Shown: piece by piece, positions 24,542 through 35,556 of the stretch | How positions within the stretch are numbered: position 1 is the first letter of the stretch | Layout: the number at the start of each line of letters is the position of its first letter | NCBI GenBank assembly: GCA_033239525.1 | Contig: BSYO01000033.1 | Span: 4,269,501 to 4,333,500 of the forward strand | Direction: 5' to 3' | DNA length: 64,000 nt | Origin: Nepenthes gracilis | Taxonomy: Eukaryota; Streptophyta; Magnoliopsida; Caryophyllales; Nepenthaceae | Position numbers and translations under genes: made by a program | The notes under the pieces: model-generated | The model's input: the letters and a program-made list of their open reading frames with translations, nothing else | The model's database searches: none | Told to the model about the DNA's origin: nothing

Positions 24542-26360
24542 ATGGCCTCCGTTGCGGATTTCCCTTCCGTCTGAGAGAGGAGATGTAAAGGCTGCGTGCG
24601 TGGAGTTTAATATTCCTAAAGAGATGGCATGGAGAGTTCGGATTCGGCCGAAAGGGCCTTTACTCCGCCGGAAGGCCACATTCTGATGTACGAGGCGCGC
24701 CGAGGAGTGGCCTCCGTCTGCACGCTGCCGGCTGAGTTCGGGCGAGATCATGAGGCTTTGGGAGTGCCCATCGCCCGACTTCATGCGGCGTGATCGGGTA
24801 TATATGTACCCTCTGTATTTTTGCACGCAAACCCAGACCAGAGGCTCGAGAATGCCGGGATTAGGGTTTTGTTTAAGGCTGAACACGGGGCGGAGTGGAT
24901 ATCACTCTCGCCCCGTGGGATTAAAATCAACCTTTGCTATTCATGATTCCCTCAAACCTTTGGAAGGACCGATATTTTTGTAAAGGTCGGGAGAAGTGGC
25001 CCCTTAGGAGCGAGTGGGGTGAGGTCCGGAAGCGTACTTTGGTGCAGAAAGCGGCGGAGGAGAGCGCCGCCTACGAATGGTCACATTGAAAGCCATAGGC
25101 GCCAATGAGTCCCCGAGTTCGCGAGGACCATCCCGGTTTCCCAGGAGGAGATCGGGAAGGCGGAGTGGGGGCCGCCGTCACCGGTGACAAGCCCCGTCCT
25201 CCCGTCGTGAGGTCGCACCCGAAAAATCCAAAGGTATGGCCATCCCGCGAAGAGAGGGTGGAGGATCACGAGAGGGCGATGGAGACGCCCTCATCGTCGT
25301 CTTCGCATTTTGATTATATTGCTACGGAGCTTGCCGTGGATCCGGTGGCACCGCCGGGAGCAGATCCGGCGGATCTTTGGGGTTATCTTGGCCCGGTAGG
25401 CTATAAAGGTGACTCGGCGCCGCTTGGTTGAGGGCAGTGAGGAGCGGCTCGTGGCGTTCCCGGGCTCTCGCGTTTACAAGATAAGGGCGTCAAAGGCGGG
25501 GTCTCGGATGGCCACCTCGAAGATAATAAGGGCGAGGCTGCTGCTGCTGCCCGCTCCTGCTCTGTTATGGGGAGGCCGCAAGAGAGGAGCTTGCCGGGGG
25601 GAGGACTCGGGCGCGTTCATTGAGCGCGTTACGGAAGCGCGGCCCGGCTTTGCCGGAGGCGCCACGCGTCCGCCGAGATCGGGCCCACATCCCACATCCG
25701 AGGCCAAAGGGGCCTACGAGGAAGGCTGCCACGAGGTATATATCACGCTACTTATTTGTCTCCTGTATCTTTCGTGTGATCATTGCTAACCACTTTGTGT
25801 TCTTTGTTGCGCGGGGGAAGCGATTGGCCTCTGCGGTAGCCACGAAGTGGGCGGCGAGATCTCCTTATTCTTTGAAAAGAGGCTGAGATCGCACGGCTTG
25901 AGCGGAGCTAGCAAATGCCAAGGAGACCGTCGTGAGGAGGTGGCGGCGCTCGAAGTCGTGGTGGCGATCTGGAGGCCCGGTGTTCCGGCTGGGGCGAGGG
26001 CTCTGCTTGAGTGCAGAAGGAATCGGTTGGGCAGCTCGAGGCAAGCAACAAGCGACTATCGGATCGTGCTACATCCTTTGAGAGTGGTGGCCACCGGCTC
26101 AGGCCCCACGAGATTGGAGGCGCCCTACGAGCCCAGGCTGTTGGAGGGTATCGGCATTGGCGTCGTGTTGCGAGGTTGATCGATCCGAACTTTCGGTTAA
26201 ATTTATCAACCAACGCAACACAACGCGACACCTTGAGGAAGATTTAGCCAAGCGAGCCCCACGACATCCGGCGAGCCGCCAGCCACCGTAGCCTTGTATA
26301 GCTAGCTTTCGTTTTTGGACATTGTAGTCTTGTACAAAACATTGATCAAGCAATAAAGTG
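24542..26360 (+). pseudogene. Decayed antisense reading frame in the gypsy element
   Basis: On the strand opposite to gag-pol, between integrase and 3' LTR, plus-strand pieces read ASVADFPSV (24542), PPEGHILMYEARRGVASVC (about 24655), LFKAEHGAEWISLSPRGIKI (about 24870) and, after a stop and frame changes, FGRTDIFVKVGRSGPLGASG. Near the end is a charged, probably coiled-coil stretch, VGQLEASNKRLSDRATSFES (26023). AATAAA at 26352 follows in the same orientation. The layout resembles the plant 'putative gypsy type transposon' domain protein (PF04195) carried antisense by some Tat elements. Role unknown; heavily frameshifted. Confidence 0.55.
26352..26357 (+). terminator. Possible polyadenylation signal for the antisense frame
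   Basis: AATAAA about 105 bases downstream of the last antisense-frame codons, on the same strand. A T-rich stretch follows. Confidence 0.35.
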
Positions 26361-26810
26361 AAGTCTTTTGGGCAAAAGTGTCTTGTTTTTCTTGCTTAAT
26401 GTTTATGCGTGTTGAGGCGTCGGGCGGCTAACTTAGTTGGCGGTTAACACCCGTGAGGCTCAGAGTTAGGTCCTTGAGCCCCTGAAAGGCTGTTCGGCCT
26501 TTGCTGAGTGAAGCTGCCCGAGTGAAGACTTGGGCGGTCGGCGTTAGAGAAAGGGCGTTTCGTAGCCGAATGGTCGCGCCCGTTTTTCGTAGAGAAGTTG
26601 ATGGCGGAAAAAGGTTAACCGGTTTGGTTAATCGCCTAGAGTGAGTCCTTAGGAGGGATGATTATGCGAATCATCCCGGATGGCGCCGATGCAAGTGAAG
26701 ACTTGGGCTGCCCGGTTTGGAGGAGTAAATTGCTCCTCCCTTCGGCCGTCGTTGGTAGCGTTCTGCTCCCGAAAAGAGGTCGTCGCGTGTGCCAAACTTG
26801 CCCCCTAAGG

Positions 26811-27080
26811 TTTTTAGACCGCTAATGGGCCACTTGGATGACCAAGGTTTAATACGACCCATTGTTAGGCGCCGGATGACGGGGTTTAGGCCGCTAATGG
26901 GCCCTGGATGACCAGGGGTTTAATACGACCGGCTGTTGGGCCGCCCGGATGGCCGGGGTTTAGACCGCTAATGGGCCACCTGGATGACGAGGGGTTTATA
27001 CGGCCCATTGTTGGGCCGCCGGATGGCCAGGTTTAGGCCAGCTAATGGGCCACCTAGATGACTAGGGTTTAACGAGAGGG
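26811..27080. repeat. Tandem array, four units of about 74 bp
   Basis: The core GCTAATGGGCC recurs at 26821, 26893, 26967 and 27041 (spacing 72, 74, 74). Each unit has GGTTTAG(A/G)CC before it and TGGATGAC ... GGGTTTA ... GGCC after it. It lies between integrase and the antisense frame, where Tat-type elements often carry tandem repeats. Confidence 0.85.
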
Positions 27081-27239
27081 TGAAAACCCTCCCGACTTAG
27101 GCGATCTAGGTCGGATGGATACACGCAAAGCAAGCGCGAGTTCATAGGTCCTAGTATTCTATATGCTAAGTAAACTCCTTACCTTACGATTACACAAGCG
27201 GGCGAATGTATGCATGTAGAAGGGTGAGTTCATACACGA

Positions 27240-28470
27240 GCTTCCTATTGGAAGTAGCGTTTGAGGTGGGCTGCGTTCCATGTTCGTGGAACCGACTTTC
27301 CGTCTGGTTGCGGAGCTTGTAGGCTCCGTTGCGGGAGGCTGCGGAGCGAGGAAAGGTCCCTCCCCGGTGGGAGAGAGCTTGTTACCAGTGGCGAGCTTCC
27401 CGAGTGGCCTCGACACCACGCGAGACCAAGTCGCCTACCTCGAAGCTGTCGGGCTTTCACTTTCTTATTGTAGTATCGGGCCACTCGATGTTGGTAGGCG
27501 GCTGTCAGTATTAGCGGCATCGCGGGCCTCCTCGAGCAAATCTAAGTGCTCCCGAATTTTCAGGGAGTTTTCCGGTGGGTCGAGGACTCCACTCTTAGAC
27601 TTGGAAGCCCGATCTCGGCAAGGTCTTGCCTCGATCCGTGCCAGAGGCTGAAGGGCGTCTCGCGGGTTGGTTCCTTTTGGGTTGTTCGGTAAGACCGAGA
27701 GGACGGAAGGGGAGCTCGTCGACCGGGAGCCCCGCGTCCTCCACTTAGTTTTTAACCCGTGGAGCAACGTTCGGTTTGTGACCTCCACTGTCCGTTGGCA
27801 CAGGGGGTATGCCGAAGTGTGGACGAAAATCACCAGTGGTGCAATACTTGTGAAGCGTTTCCAGGTGTGGGTCCGTTGTCGGTTACCACGACCTGGGGCC
27901 TTGAATCTGAGACAATGCTCTGGCGAAGGAATTCAGGCATTGTGTTACGTGATTTTAGCGGTTGGGGCTGCTTGACCCATTTGGTGAAGTAGTCGATGCA
28001 CTGCTATGATGAATTTTCGCTGCCCAGTGGCAATGGGAAAAGGGCGAGAATATCGAGCCCCATTTGCGCGAAGGGCCATGGCGCTTGTAGCGATTTTAAG
28101 TGCGGACCAGTGGTGGTGGAGGTTGCCGTGTTTGGCAGCTTTCACATTTCTTCACAAACTCGGTCGTCCTTTTTCATTGAGGGCGAGGAAGTAGCCACGC
28201 CTCATGACCTTGAAGGCCAAGTTTTTCCTTTATATGAGATCACTTGAGATCCGAGGTGGACCTCGCTTAGCGCGTAGTCCGCCTCTTCGGGAGTTAGGCG
28301 CGGAGGTATGGAGTTGAGTACCACGGCGTCTGGATCCGCCATGGCTCTGATATACCACCCAGCTGTCTTTTTGACCGTTTGGCTTTTCGGCGTCCTCACG
28401 GAAGTGGCCGTCCGCGAAATGGCCCGAGGTAAGAGTGTCATCGGTTTTCCGTGTCGGAAATGCATGGCCT
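27240..28470 (-). pseudogene. Gypsy integrase remnant
   Basis: Minus-strand blocks are: 28145-27945, catalytic core with PFPIATGQRKFIIAVH; 27833-27465, later core with EVTNRTLLHGLKTKWR, then NSLKIREHLDLLEEARDA; and 27520-27245, C-terminal AAYQHRVARYYNKKVKARQL. Order and spacing fit a plant gypsy integrase. Frames change between blocks. Confidence 0.82.
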
Positions 28471-28679
28471 CTGCCCCGATCGGAGCGCCTAGGATCTCCG
28501 CATGTCCCTCGAGTGTCTTTGCAGGTTTTGGTGCGGTGACCTTGGCGACTAGTCCCGCCTTCCCGGTTTTGATCGCGGGATGTGAGCGAGGTTTAGTCTT
28601 TCAAAACCTTGAATCATTTCTCTTGCCTTAGCCAAGTATTTGGCCAAGAGCGGGTTGTTTGCTTGAACCCCGTTAATCA

Positions 28680-29060
28680 GTTGTGATGAGCTCGGAGTCA
28701 TTGTGAGACCGCATGACTTCTGGCGGAGCACTCCGAGCTAACCTCGAAGCCCGGCCTGACGGGGCTTCGTGCTGTGCAACGTTGTTGGTATTTGGAAAGT
28801 CGAGTTTGAGTGAGTATTTTATCTCAAATCCGTCGGGAGTTGCGAGAACAACTCCCGCGCCACTGCCCGCGTCCATAGACGATCCGTCTACGTGGAGCAC
28901 CCATTCTGGGATTCCTACGAGCTGTTCTTCATCTTCTGTGGGCTGTTCGTCGAGAGCTGGGATCGCGGTTTCGACAAGGAAGTCAGCCCGGCGCTGCGCC
29001 TTTATGGCGGCACAGGTTGGAGTCGGCGTCGAATTCGCCCGACTTCGATGGCCCACTTGA
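28680..29060 (-). pseudogene. Gypsy RNase H remnant
   Basis: The minus frame 29056-28673 contains RADFLVETAIPALDEQP, then EWVLHVDGSSMDAGSGAGVV and EIKYSLKLDFPNTNNVAQHE. The first catalytic Asp of RNase H is in HVDGSS, and the NNVAQHEA stretch carries the usual Glu helix. A later frameshift follows. Confidence 0.85.
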
Positions 29061-29289
29061 CCAACCTTCCCGAAACATCAAAGCCGGAGGATGGTTTTCA
29101 TTGGTTGTCCGTGAGGACCACTATTCGATGGGCACGGAAATATGGCCTTAGCTTTCGTGCGAGAATATATATGAGGAATCTGACTTTTCCGCACGTGAGT
29201 ATCGGGTTTGGGCGGTCAACATTTTACTTACGTAGTAGACCGGCCGTTGTGCGTCAGAGTCTGTCGCCTGAGAGGGAGGCTGGCGATGT

Positions 29290-30420
29290 CTCAGACACCG
29301 CTAAGTAGAGTATAATACCTCTCATGACAGTGACACCACTTGGCCGGGCTGGCCATGTCTGCCGATTCTTGAAAGCGACTTGGCACTCCGCGTCCGTCCG
29401 GAATCCGTTGGATTTTGTTCGCGTAAAGCCTTGAAAAAGGGTGGTACTTGTGCAGTTTCATGAGAAGGCGGGACAAAGCCGCCCGATCGCCCGTGAGCCT
29501 TTGAACATCTTTCACGCTCCTCATCCCGGTGGTGTCATATCGGCAAGTGCTTTAATTTTTTCGGGTTTGCCTCGATTCCCCGTGAGGAAGCGATGAAGCC
29601 GAAACTTTCTCGGAAGCTACTCGAAGACGCATTTAGCGGGATTAAGCTTCATGCGGTGTCTCGGAGCACTTGAGCGATTCTTTCAGTCGTGAATGTGGTC
29701 GCCGATGACCCTACTCTTAACGAGCATGTCGTCGCGTAGACCTCCATGTTACGGCGATTTGGTTCTCGAACATCTTGTTGACCAGCCCCATTTGGTAAGT
29801 TGCTCGGCATTCTTAAGGCCAAAAGGCATCACCACAATGTGATAGGTGCCCTGATCCGTCGTGAGCAAGGTATGCTCCTCGTCTTCGGGACTCATCCGAA
29901 TCTGGTTGTAACCGAATAGGCGTCCATGAAGCTTAGCGGCTCGTGTCTGCCGTGGAGTCAACCCGAGTCTATTCGGGGCAAGGGAAAGGCTGTCCTTAGG
30001 GACAAGCCTTGTTGGCGTCGGTGAAGTCGGCGCACATCCTCCCACTTCCGTTATTTTTCTTTTTTGAGTACTACATTAGAGAGCGATCAGGATATTGGAC
30101 TTCTCTAATGAACCTGCGTCAATGACTTTTCACCTCCTCTCGGATGGCGATAAGTTTTTTCGGCGGAGTGGTTTCTCGTTTCTGCTGACCGGTTTCGATC
30201 GAGATCAAGGCCCGACTTGTGGACCATTGTCTCGCTGAGATCCCGAGCATATCGGCCCGGTGTCCCAGCAAAAAGGTCTGCGTTTGCCCGCGAGAAAAAT
30301 GATCGATTCGTCACGCGGTAGCCCTGCCGAGTGAGCCAATCTCTGCACACACCTCCTAGGTTCTCGGGTCAGTGGGATTAGATCGTGGCTTCAGGGCTGC
30401 TTTGTTGGAGGGTAGCCTCG
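29290..30420 (-). pseudogene. Gypsy reverse transcriptase remnant
   Basis: The minus frame at 30045-29749 has GYNQIRMSPEDEEHTLLTTD and GTYHIVVMPFGLKNAE, classic gypsy RT blocks. At 29746-29725 the catalytic YxDD loop is visible as MEVY then DDMLVKSR, with one base missing between the two halves. The thumb segment VKDVQRLTGDRAALSRLL lies at 29515-29450. The catalytic frame is therefore broken by a single-base deletion. Confidence 0.85.
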
Positions 30421-30529
30421 TCGATGGTCGAGCTCCCCCAGCCAGTTTAGTATTGCGCTCGGGGCGTCACGGGCCATGTAGAGGTCCGCCCGGTGACACG
30501 ATCGCCTAGAGCTTCACCAACAGTAAGGT

Positions 30530-30859
30530 GTCGGGAACTTCATTTTAAGGTGCGGTATCGATGTAAGCTGCTTGGCGCCGTTAGGCATGGCACCTAGTAT
30601 TGCGTTATGGCGAGGCGGATCGGCGGCGAGGAAAGTCAAAGTTCGACTTCTTTGTTCTTGGGTAAGTGCCTAGGGTCACCTCTAGTTGGATTGTTCCTTG
30701 TACGGGCCTTTGGTTACGTTATCGAGGCCGTATAAAGGTCCTTGGCGAGTTTTTAGTTGATTCTTTTTAAGCCTAACTTAAAGAATGCATCCAAGTAAAG
30801 CAAATCCTTTGAACTTCCATTATCGATAAAGACTCGTTTAATTTGGTAGTCCATACTCC
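30530..30859 (-). pseudogene. Gypsy aspartic protease remnant
   Basis: On the minus strand around 30833-30800 one frame reads RVFIDNGSSKDLLY. IDNGSS is the catalytic Asp loop variant seen in plant gypsy proteases. VQGTIQLEVTLGTYPRT follows near 30700. The pieces lie in different frames. Confidence 0.7.
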
Positions 30860-32559
30860 CATACGAAGCGCCTATACAAGGGGATCGGCATGGGGCGAGA
30901 TTACATGGTTCGAGTCACACTCGCTGATGGTGTTGTCTACTACGCTGTGCTGCTTCTTCCTCCCGATCTCTTGCTCCTTGTCATCGGCGGGATTTTTGGC
31001 GGGTCGGGTGGAGATCATGTTAACTACCCCTGCCGCATGACCCTGTTTCGGGCGGAGAAGGCTCCTCGCCTCTGCTTTGCCGCCCGAGTTACGCCGGGGC
31101 CCTTGCGAACTGTTGAGGTGTCCCGCCCGGACAGCTCTCGATTTCTCTCTGAGTCTTTGATCTTGATTGAGTGGCCGCGGAGGCGTGATAATCATGATAC
31201 TTGGACTGGTTTCCGAGTCCTTTTCGGCGTTTTGGGCCACTTTAGGAATTTTCTCCGCGGATGCGCGCCAGGCGTTGGTGCGCGAGTCCGTCGAGGCGTG
31301 AATGTGGTGGCCCGTAATCCCTGCGTCAGAGGGCCCGAGTCCTGGCTGCTTCTTGCGGGAGTGTTCTTGCCCACGAATTTCCTCTTCCCTTCTACGAGGA
31401 AAGGCCGAGGCGATCCACTTTTGCTCCGGGGCGTTTTGCCTCGTTGGCCTCTTCATGACGCGTAGGCCACAGTGATGGATTAGCCTCGCGGAATGTTTGT
31501 GGGTTTTGTGGGCTAGGTGCTTGAAGAAGTCACCATGTGTAAGTGCCGAGATGAAGGCGCTGACTTCATCTCCTCGGTGATCTGGGGATCGCCGGCCTCG
31601 CCACGAAGCGATCCGAAGGCGCCGTGGGTTCTCTCCGGCTTGTTTATGTGGGAGAGATGCCACGGTTGCTTCTCTTCCGTCGGCTCGATGCATCTTGAGC
31701 CGGGAAGAGATCCGTGAGCTCACGAAGCTGCCCGATGGTGCAGAAGGAGGCGGTGAAACCAAATCGGGCATCCCCTTGAGGTGAGTGGAAAGCGGCACAT
31801 GGAAGAGTCTTCCAACCCTTGTAGACTCGGATGGGTGCGGAAGTGATCGGATGGTCCCTTTGGATCTTTGCTCCCATCGTATGAGTCGAGGAAGGCATCT
31901 TGAACTGCGGGGACCGGACGACCCAAGATCTCCGCCGTAAAAGGAGATCTGTCGGATCGATGGCTTTGCTCGTCATTACGGAACACGCGGTTCCCGGATC
32001 ACATTTCTACTCGCGGATCGGCGCGAGTGGCGTTGCACGATCTCTTGGAGTTGAGATAATCTCTCGCTCCGTCCATCCATCCTGGAGGTTGGCGGCCGTC
32101 TGCTGCTGCCTCCGATGGACCTGCGCTCCGGGAGGCTTGCTCCGGTCTTTGGGTGGCGGTTCTCTGCCCAGAGTATCGGGGATTTCTTCGTTGGAGGCTT
32201 TCTCTCGGGGACGTGCTCCCGGAGCGCGCTCTGCAGCTGTTTTGGCCGAGGGGCGCGGGAGGGGCCGGGGCCGGATTGCCTCCCGGCCTTGGGGCCTTTT
32301 TGTAGGCACCTTCTTTCTTGCCACCCCTTATGGTGGCGGGGAGCGAATAGGCTCTTTGGTGGAGCCGCCGCTGCGGTGGCTCTTTACGGCGCGAGAGAGC
32401 ACAGAAGCGGGCGGTTGTTGGTTCTCATCTCTTTTGAGTTGGAAATAGGCGGGGGAGCCCCGCTGTGGTCCCGTTGACCGGGGCGTCGCGGCATGGCCAC
32501 AGTCGGGGCTGCTGACGTCTCTGGCGGGATCATTTGGCTTGCGCTCTTGTGTTCACCAT
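30860..32559 (-). pseudogene. Gypsy gag, decayed
   Basis: It begins with MVNTRAQAK (minus, from 32559), the same start as gag of the second gypsy element. After frame changes, the capsid region reads FTAEILGRPVPAVQDAFLDS / YDGSKDP near 31.85-31.95 kb and LKGMPDLVSPPPSAP and later pieces in the 31798-30872 frame. The 3' part ends before the protease motif. Several frameshifts separate recognisable blocks. The product would form the virus-like particle core. Confidence 0.75.
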
Positions 32560-32625
32560 CGTAGAAGCAAACGGTGATGAAGAGCTTGTTGCGAGAATTT
32601 CTAGTGGTAGGCTTTTGTTAGCGCT

Positions 32626-32642
32626 TCCCATGACGGCGCCAA
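32626..32642 (-). promoter_or_regulatory. Gypsy primer-binding site
   Basis: On the minus strand TTGGCGCCGTCATGGGA follows the LTR end. TGGCGCC is the usual start of plant Tat/Athila primer sites. Confidence 0.75.
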
Positions 32643-33724
32643 TGATGCGTACTGAATCAGGCCGAGCAGTTCGGATTTTTACGGGGTGACCCGATCCGGC
32701 TCCGTTCGAGTGCGGGTCTGCGCACCACAAAGAACACACGAGAGTCGGCGATTAACGGCGGGAAGTTGTCCCACCGATAACTCTCGGCAGCTCAGTGATG
32801 AAGCAGATCCTCGAAAGGTAAGCTGAAAAGAGTTGGAACTATGAGAAATGTGCGATCCGGATGTAGAGAGAGACGTAAGGTCCTTCTTGTATACGGAATG
32901 GTGGGAAAGCGATAGCGATCGAGAGGATTATTTGGATGCCTTGGAGTTTGATTGCGTGGGGCGTTCTCGAGGATACATTCGTTAGAGCCTTGTCGAGAAC
33001 ACTTAGAACACTTAGTCTTTTTAGTCTTAGAATTGCTTTGTTCAAGAAGCGGAGCGAGAAAGTATCCAGCTGAGCTCCTTTTCCCGAAGCCTTTAGGGCT
33101 TCTTTTATAGCCAAGATAGAGAGATCCTCCTTCTTTGGAAGGCGGATTTCCTCATCTCCTTGCCTTCTACGCGAGATGCCGGCTTCCATGGAGGAGTGAT
33201 TGTTTCCTTGTATGGCGGCCAGCTGGCTTTCCCAGGTTGCCTCCTTCCTTTCCGTAGTGTACCGTTGGTGTGTCTTGGTGGGCAAGAAAAGGGAAGAAAT
33301 TGGCAAGGCATGTAGTTGTTTGTGATGAGTGATGGGCCCGGGCGGAGTGGGCCCGACCTTTTAGAGGCAGCTTCTGGCTTGCGGGAAGAGAGCGATGAGC
33401 TGTCGCGTCTGCGTTGACCGTCTGGCGTTGCCCGCCTCCGTGTTGGAGGCTGGGCGAGCAGCTGGTGAGCTTTGGGCTTGGGTGTGTAAGCCCATTCTTA
33501 TATGAAGCGTTTCTTGAGGCCCAAGCAGAGAAAGGTGCGTAGTGGCATCTTGGTGTTGGCCGTCTGAAAGGGAGTTGGCCGGGCCAGTGGTCAACGCTTG
33601 GCGTTGGCCGTTTGGGCCTCCTCGTTTTAGCCTGCCCTTTTAGTGGGCCGTAAGGCCGTTGGCCCGTCTAAGTGGGCCTCCGTTGACCACTCCTTGGGCC
33701 AGCCTGTTGGAGGTGTACCCATCA
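32643..33724 (-). repeat. 5' LTR of the minus-strand gypsy element
   Basis: It is 1082 bp and ends TGATGGGTACACC (minus-strand start) and ACGCATCA (minus-strand end). The primer-binding site follows directly inside. Differences from the 3' LTR are clustered and include many one- to few-base indels. Confidence 0.92.
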
Positions 33725-33729
33725 ATATT
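33725..33729. other. Target-site duplication, right copy
   Basis: ATATT, identical to 22926-22930, directly outside the 5' LTR. Confidence 0.9.
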
Positions 33730-33850
33730 ATTTTACGCAAAGATATAAAAGAATTTATTTCGGTACGATGGCAAACATATTTTGACATTGAACAATGTAT
33801 TGAATCACATATTTTAAATATTTTAATAAAATTTTTTTTTATAAAAAGTT

Positions 33851-34800
33851 ATGCCTTCTAAAGAAAAAGAGAATGACATTCTATCTCCCTATACTCCAGT
33901 AAAGCAACCACAAAAATAATCCGTCCATGATTATGCAACGTCTAAATCACAGATTATACCAACCGCCAACAAATATACAACTTTACGTGAATTTTTACCA
34001 CTAAGTTTCAAGGAAGCTATTACTCTCACTTCCTCTTCTACTCAGCCAATCCCTATTTCTAATGATAACCATTATATTACCAAATCACTCAAACTCCATA
34101 TTGCTCTTACCTCTTACTACCAAAAACCGTTACTAAATGAACTCATTACCTTGACAAATAAAATATTTTATCCTAATTATTTATACCAAATTGCGAATAT
34201 TTTTAAAACTCAACAGTACTATGAATTAATCTTAATTGATTCCGGTTCTATTGAAATCAAACATCACTGCAATCCTCAAGACAATACCATTACCTTTTCT
34301 ACTATCAAAATTAAATATGTTAAACTTCCCAAAGACGTTGCACTTAACACTTGAAATACTAAACTTTTTTCTGTTCATTATCAACCAAAAGGTTACAATT
34401 ATCAAGATTACAAAGAAATATGGTTTAATGCGTTTTACCTCCGGTCATATACTCATTCCTGGTTTATTCGATTCGACAAAACCTATCCAAAATCATTACC
34501 AATATGGTTTACCGAATGATGGATTTACTTCGGGGCATTACCAATTCTTTATCCAAGTGGTGTTAACAATGCAATGATGTATTATGAAGAATTACACAAG
34601 GATATGTTTTTACCACACAGAATAATCGATTTTCATATTAATTATGAAGTTTCCTGAATTATATCATACTTGTCATCAGCATTATAAAGATTTACCATTA
34701 ACTATTCAAGACATTTCTCTCTCTATTGTTCGAGAATTCAGAATTAAATGGTGGAATAAGTTCGACTATGTCATGATTAATTACACTTAAATTGATGTTG
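33851..34800 (+). pseudogene. Caulimovirid-associated protein remnant with Trp-rich block
   Basis: From ATG 33851 one frame stays readable for about 270 codons with only four stops: TAA 33917, TGA 34352, TGA 34517 and TGA 34655. It contains TTLREFLPLSFKEAITLTSS, FYPNYLYQIANIFKTQQYYE, YNYQDYKEIWFNAFYLRSYT and SWFIRFDKTYPKSLPIWFTE, followed by REFRIKWWNKFD in another frame. I associate this Trp/Tyr-rich block with proteins found beside endogenous caulimovirid polyproteins in dicots. Its function is not known to me. Several stops could be TGG-to-TGA changes. Confidence 0.5.
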
Positions 34801-34994
34801 ACTACAAGAAAAATTAAGCTTTAGCCCAGACTATAAAAATTACTTTAAAAATCTTGCCAACTACACTAACACATTATATTTCAGAACATTTAGTTGTACC
34901 AAGTACCTCCAGGCCAAAACCACAAAGTCCCCAAGTTATTGGATTTCCAATTTTATCTGTCTCATCCAAATGATCTTCTAAAGCTATCAAACAA

Positions 34995-35210
34995 ATGAAA
35001 GCCCAGAAGGCCCAATTAGATATAATGATGGTCCAGATGACCCAAATTTATCAACAATTCTCAAAGCAAGTCCAAGACCTTAAAACCAAATGGGCTGATA
35101 TTTCAGATGATGATCAAGTATTAGATTCATCTAATCAACCACCATCACGTACGGCTAGTCCACAACTTCCTTATGCAGCTGGATATGCCCAAGATCTATT
35201 CAATCTCTGA
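34995..35210 (+). pseudogene. C-terminal Gln/Lys-rich coiled-coil-like remnant
   Basis: A 71-codon frame beginning MKAQKAQLDIMMVQMTQIYQ continues with a heptad-like Gln/Lys/Leu pattern to QDLKTKWAD. It ends with a Pro/Ser tail. It is in a different frame from the preceding remnant, probably the same former protein after a frameshift. Confidence 0.4.
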
Positions 35211-35536
35211 ATGGAATAATTAAAAAAAAAACCCCTAATATTTGTGTTAAATTGTAAGTACTGGATATCATCAATATTTATCCTCAACAATTTGACAGTA
35301 TATATGTTAAGAAAAATAAACCAAGATTCGTAAAAGACATCTTAGATTTATACCATTTTGATATTAACAGTCAAAGTCAAATTTATAATAAATATTTTAT
35401 GGGATTCCTACTACTCCATGGACAGGACTCATCAGAAGGACATATGACTCTATAAAAATATTCTATTGTCACACCACATTTTAAAAGGAGCATAGTACTA
35501 TGCATCACTATTCACTATTTGGTACTATGCAGTAAA

Positions 35537-35556
35537 ATATATATATATATATATAT
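35537..35556. repeat. (AT)n microsatellite
   Basis: An uninterrupted AT dinucleotide run of about 20 bases. Confidence 0.85.

Larger units (their letters stand above)
22931..33724 (-). mobile_element. Ty3/gypsy (Tat-like) retrotransposon with both LTRs and TSD
   Basis: The element is 10.8 kb on the minus strand. The 5' LTR is 32643-33724 and the 3' LTR 22931-23998. It is flanked by a perfect 5-bp duplication ATATT (22926-22930 and 33725-33729). The internal order on the minus strand is primer site, gag, protease, reverse transcriptase, RNase H and integrase. A long 3' region follows with 74-bp tandem repeats and an opposite-strand reading frame. The primer site (TTGGCGCCGTCATGGG), the long post-integrase region and the antisense frame suggest the Tat lineage. 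Coding frames are broken by many small indels. Confidence 0.92.

Noticed and set aside
30890..31465. 191-codon plus-strand frame
   Set aside because: It is antisense to the gypsy gag frame on the minus strand and has no domain pattern of its own.
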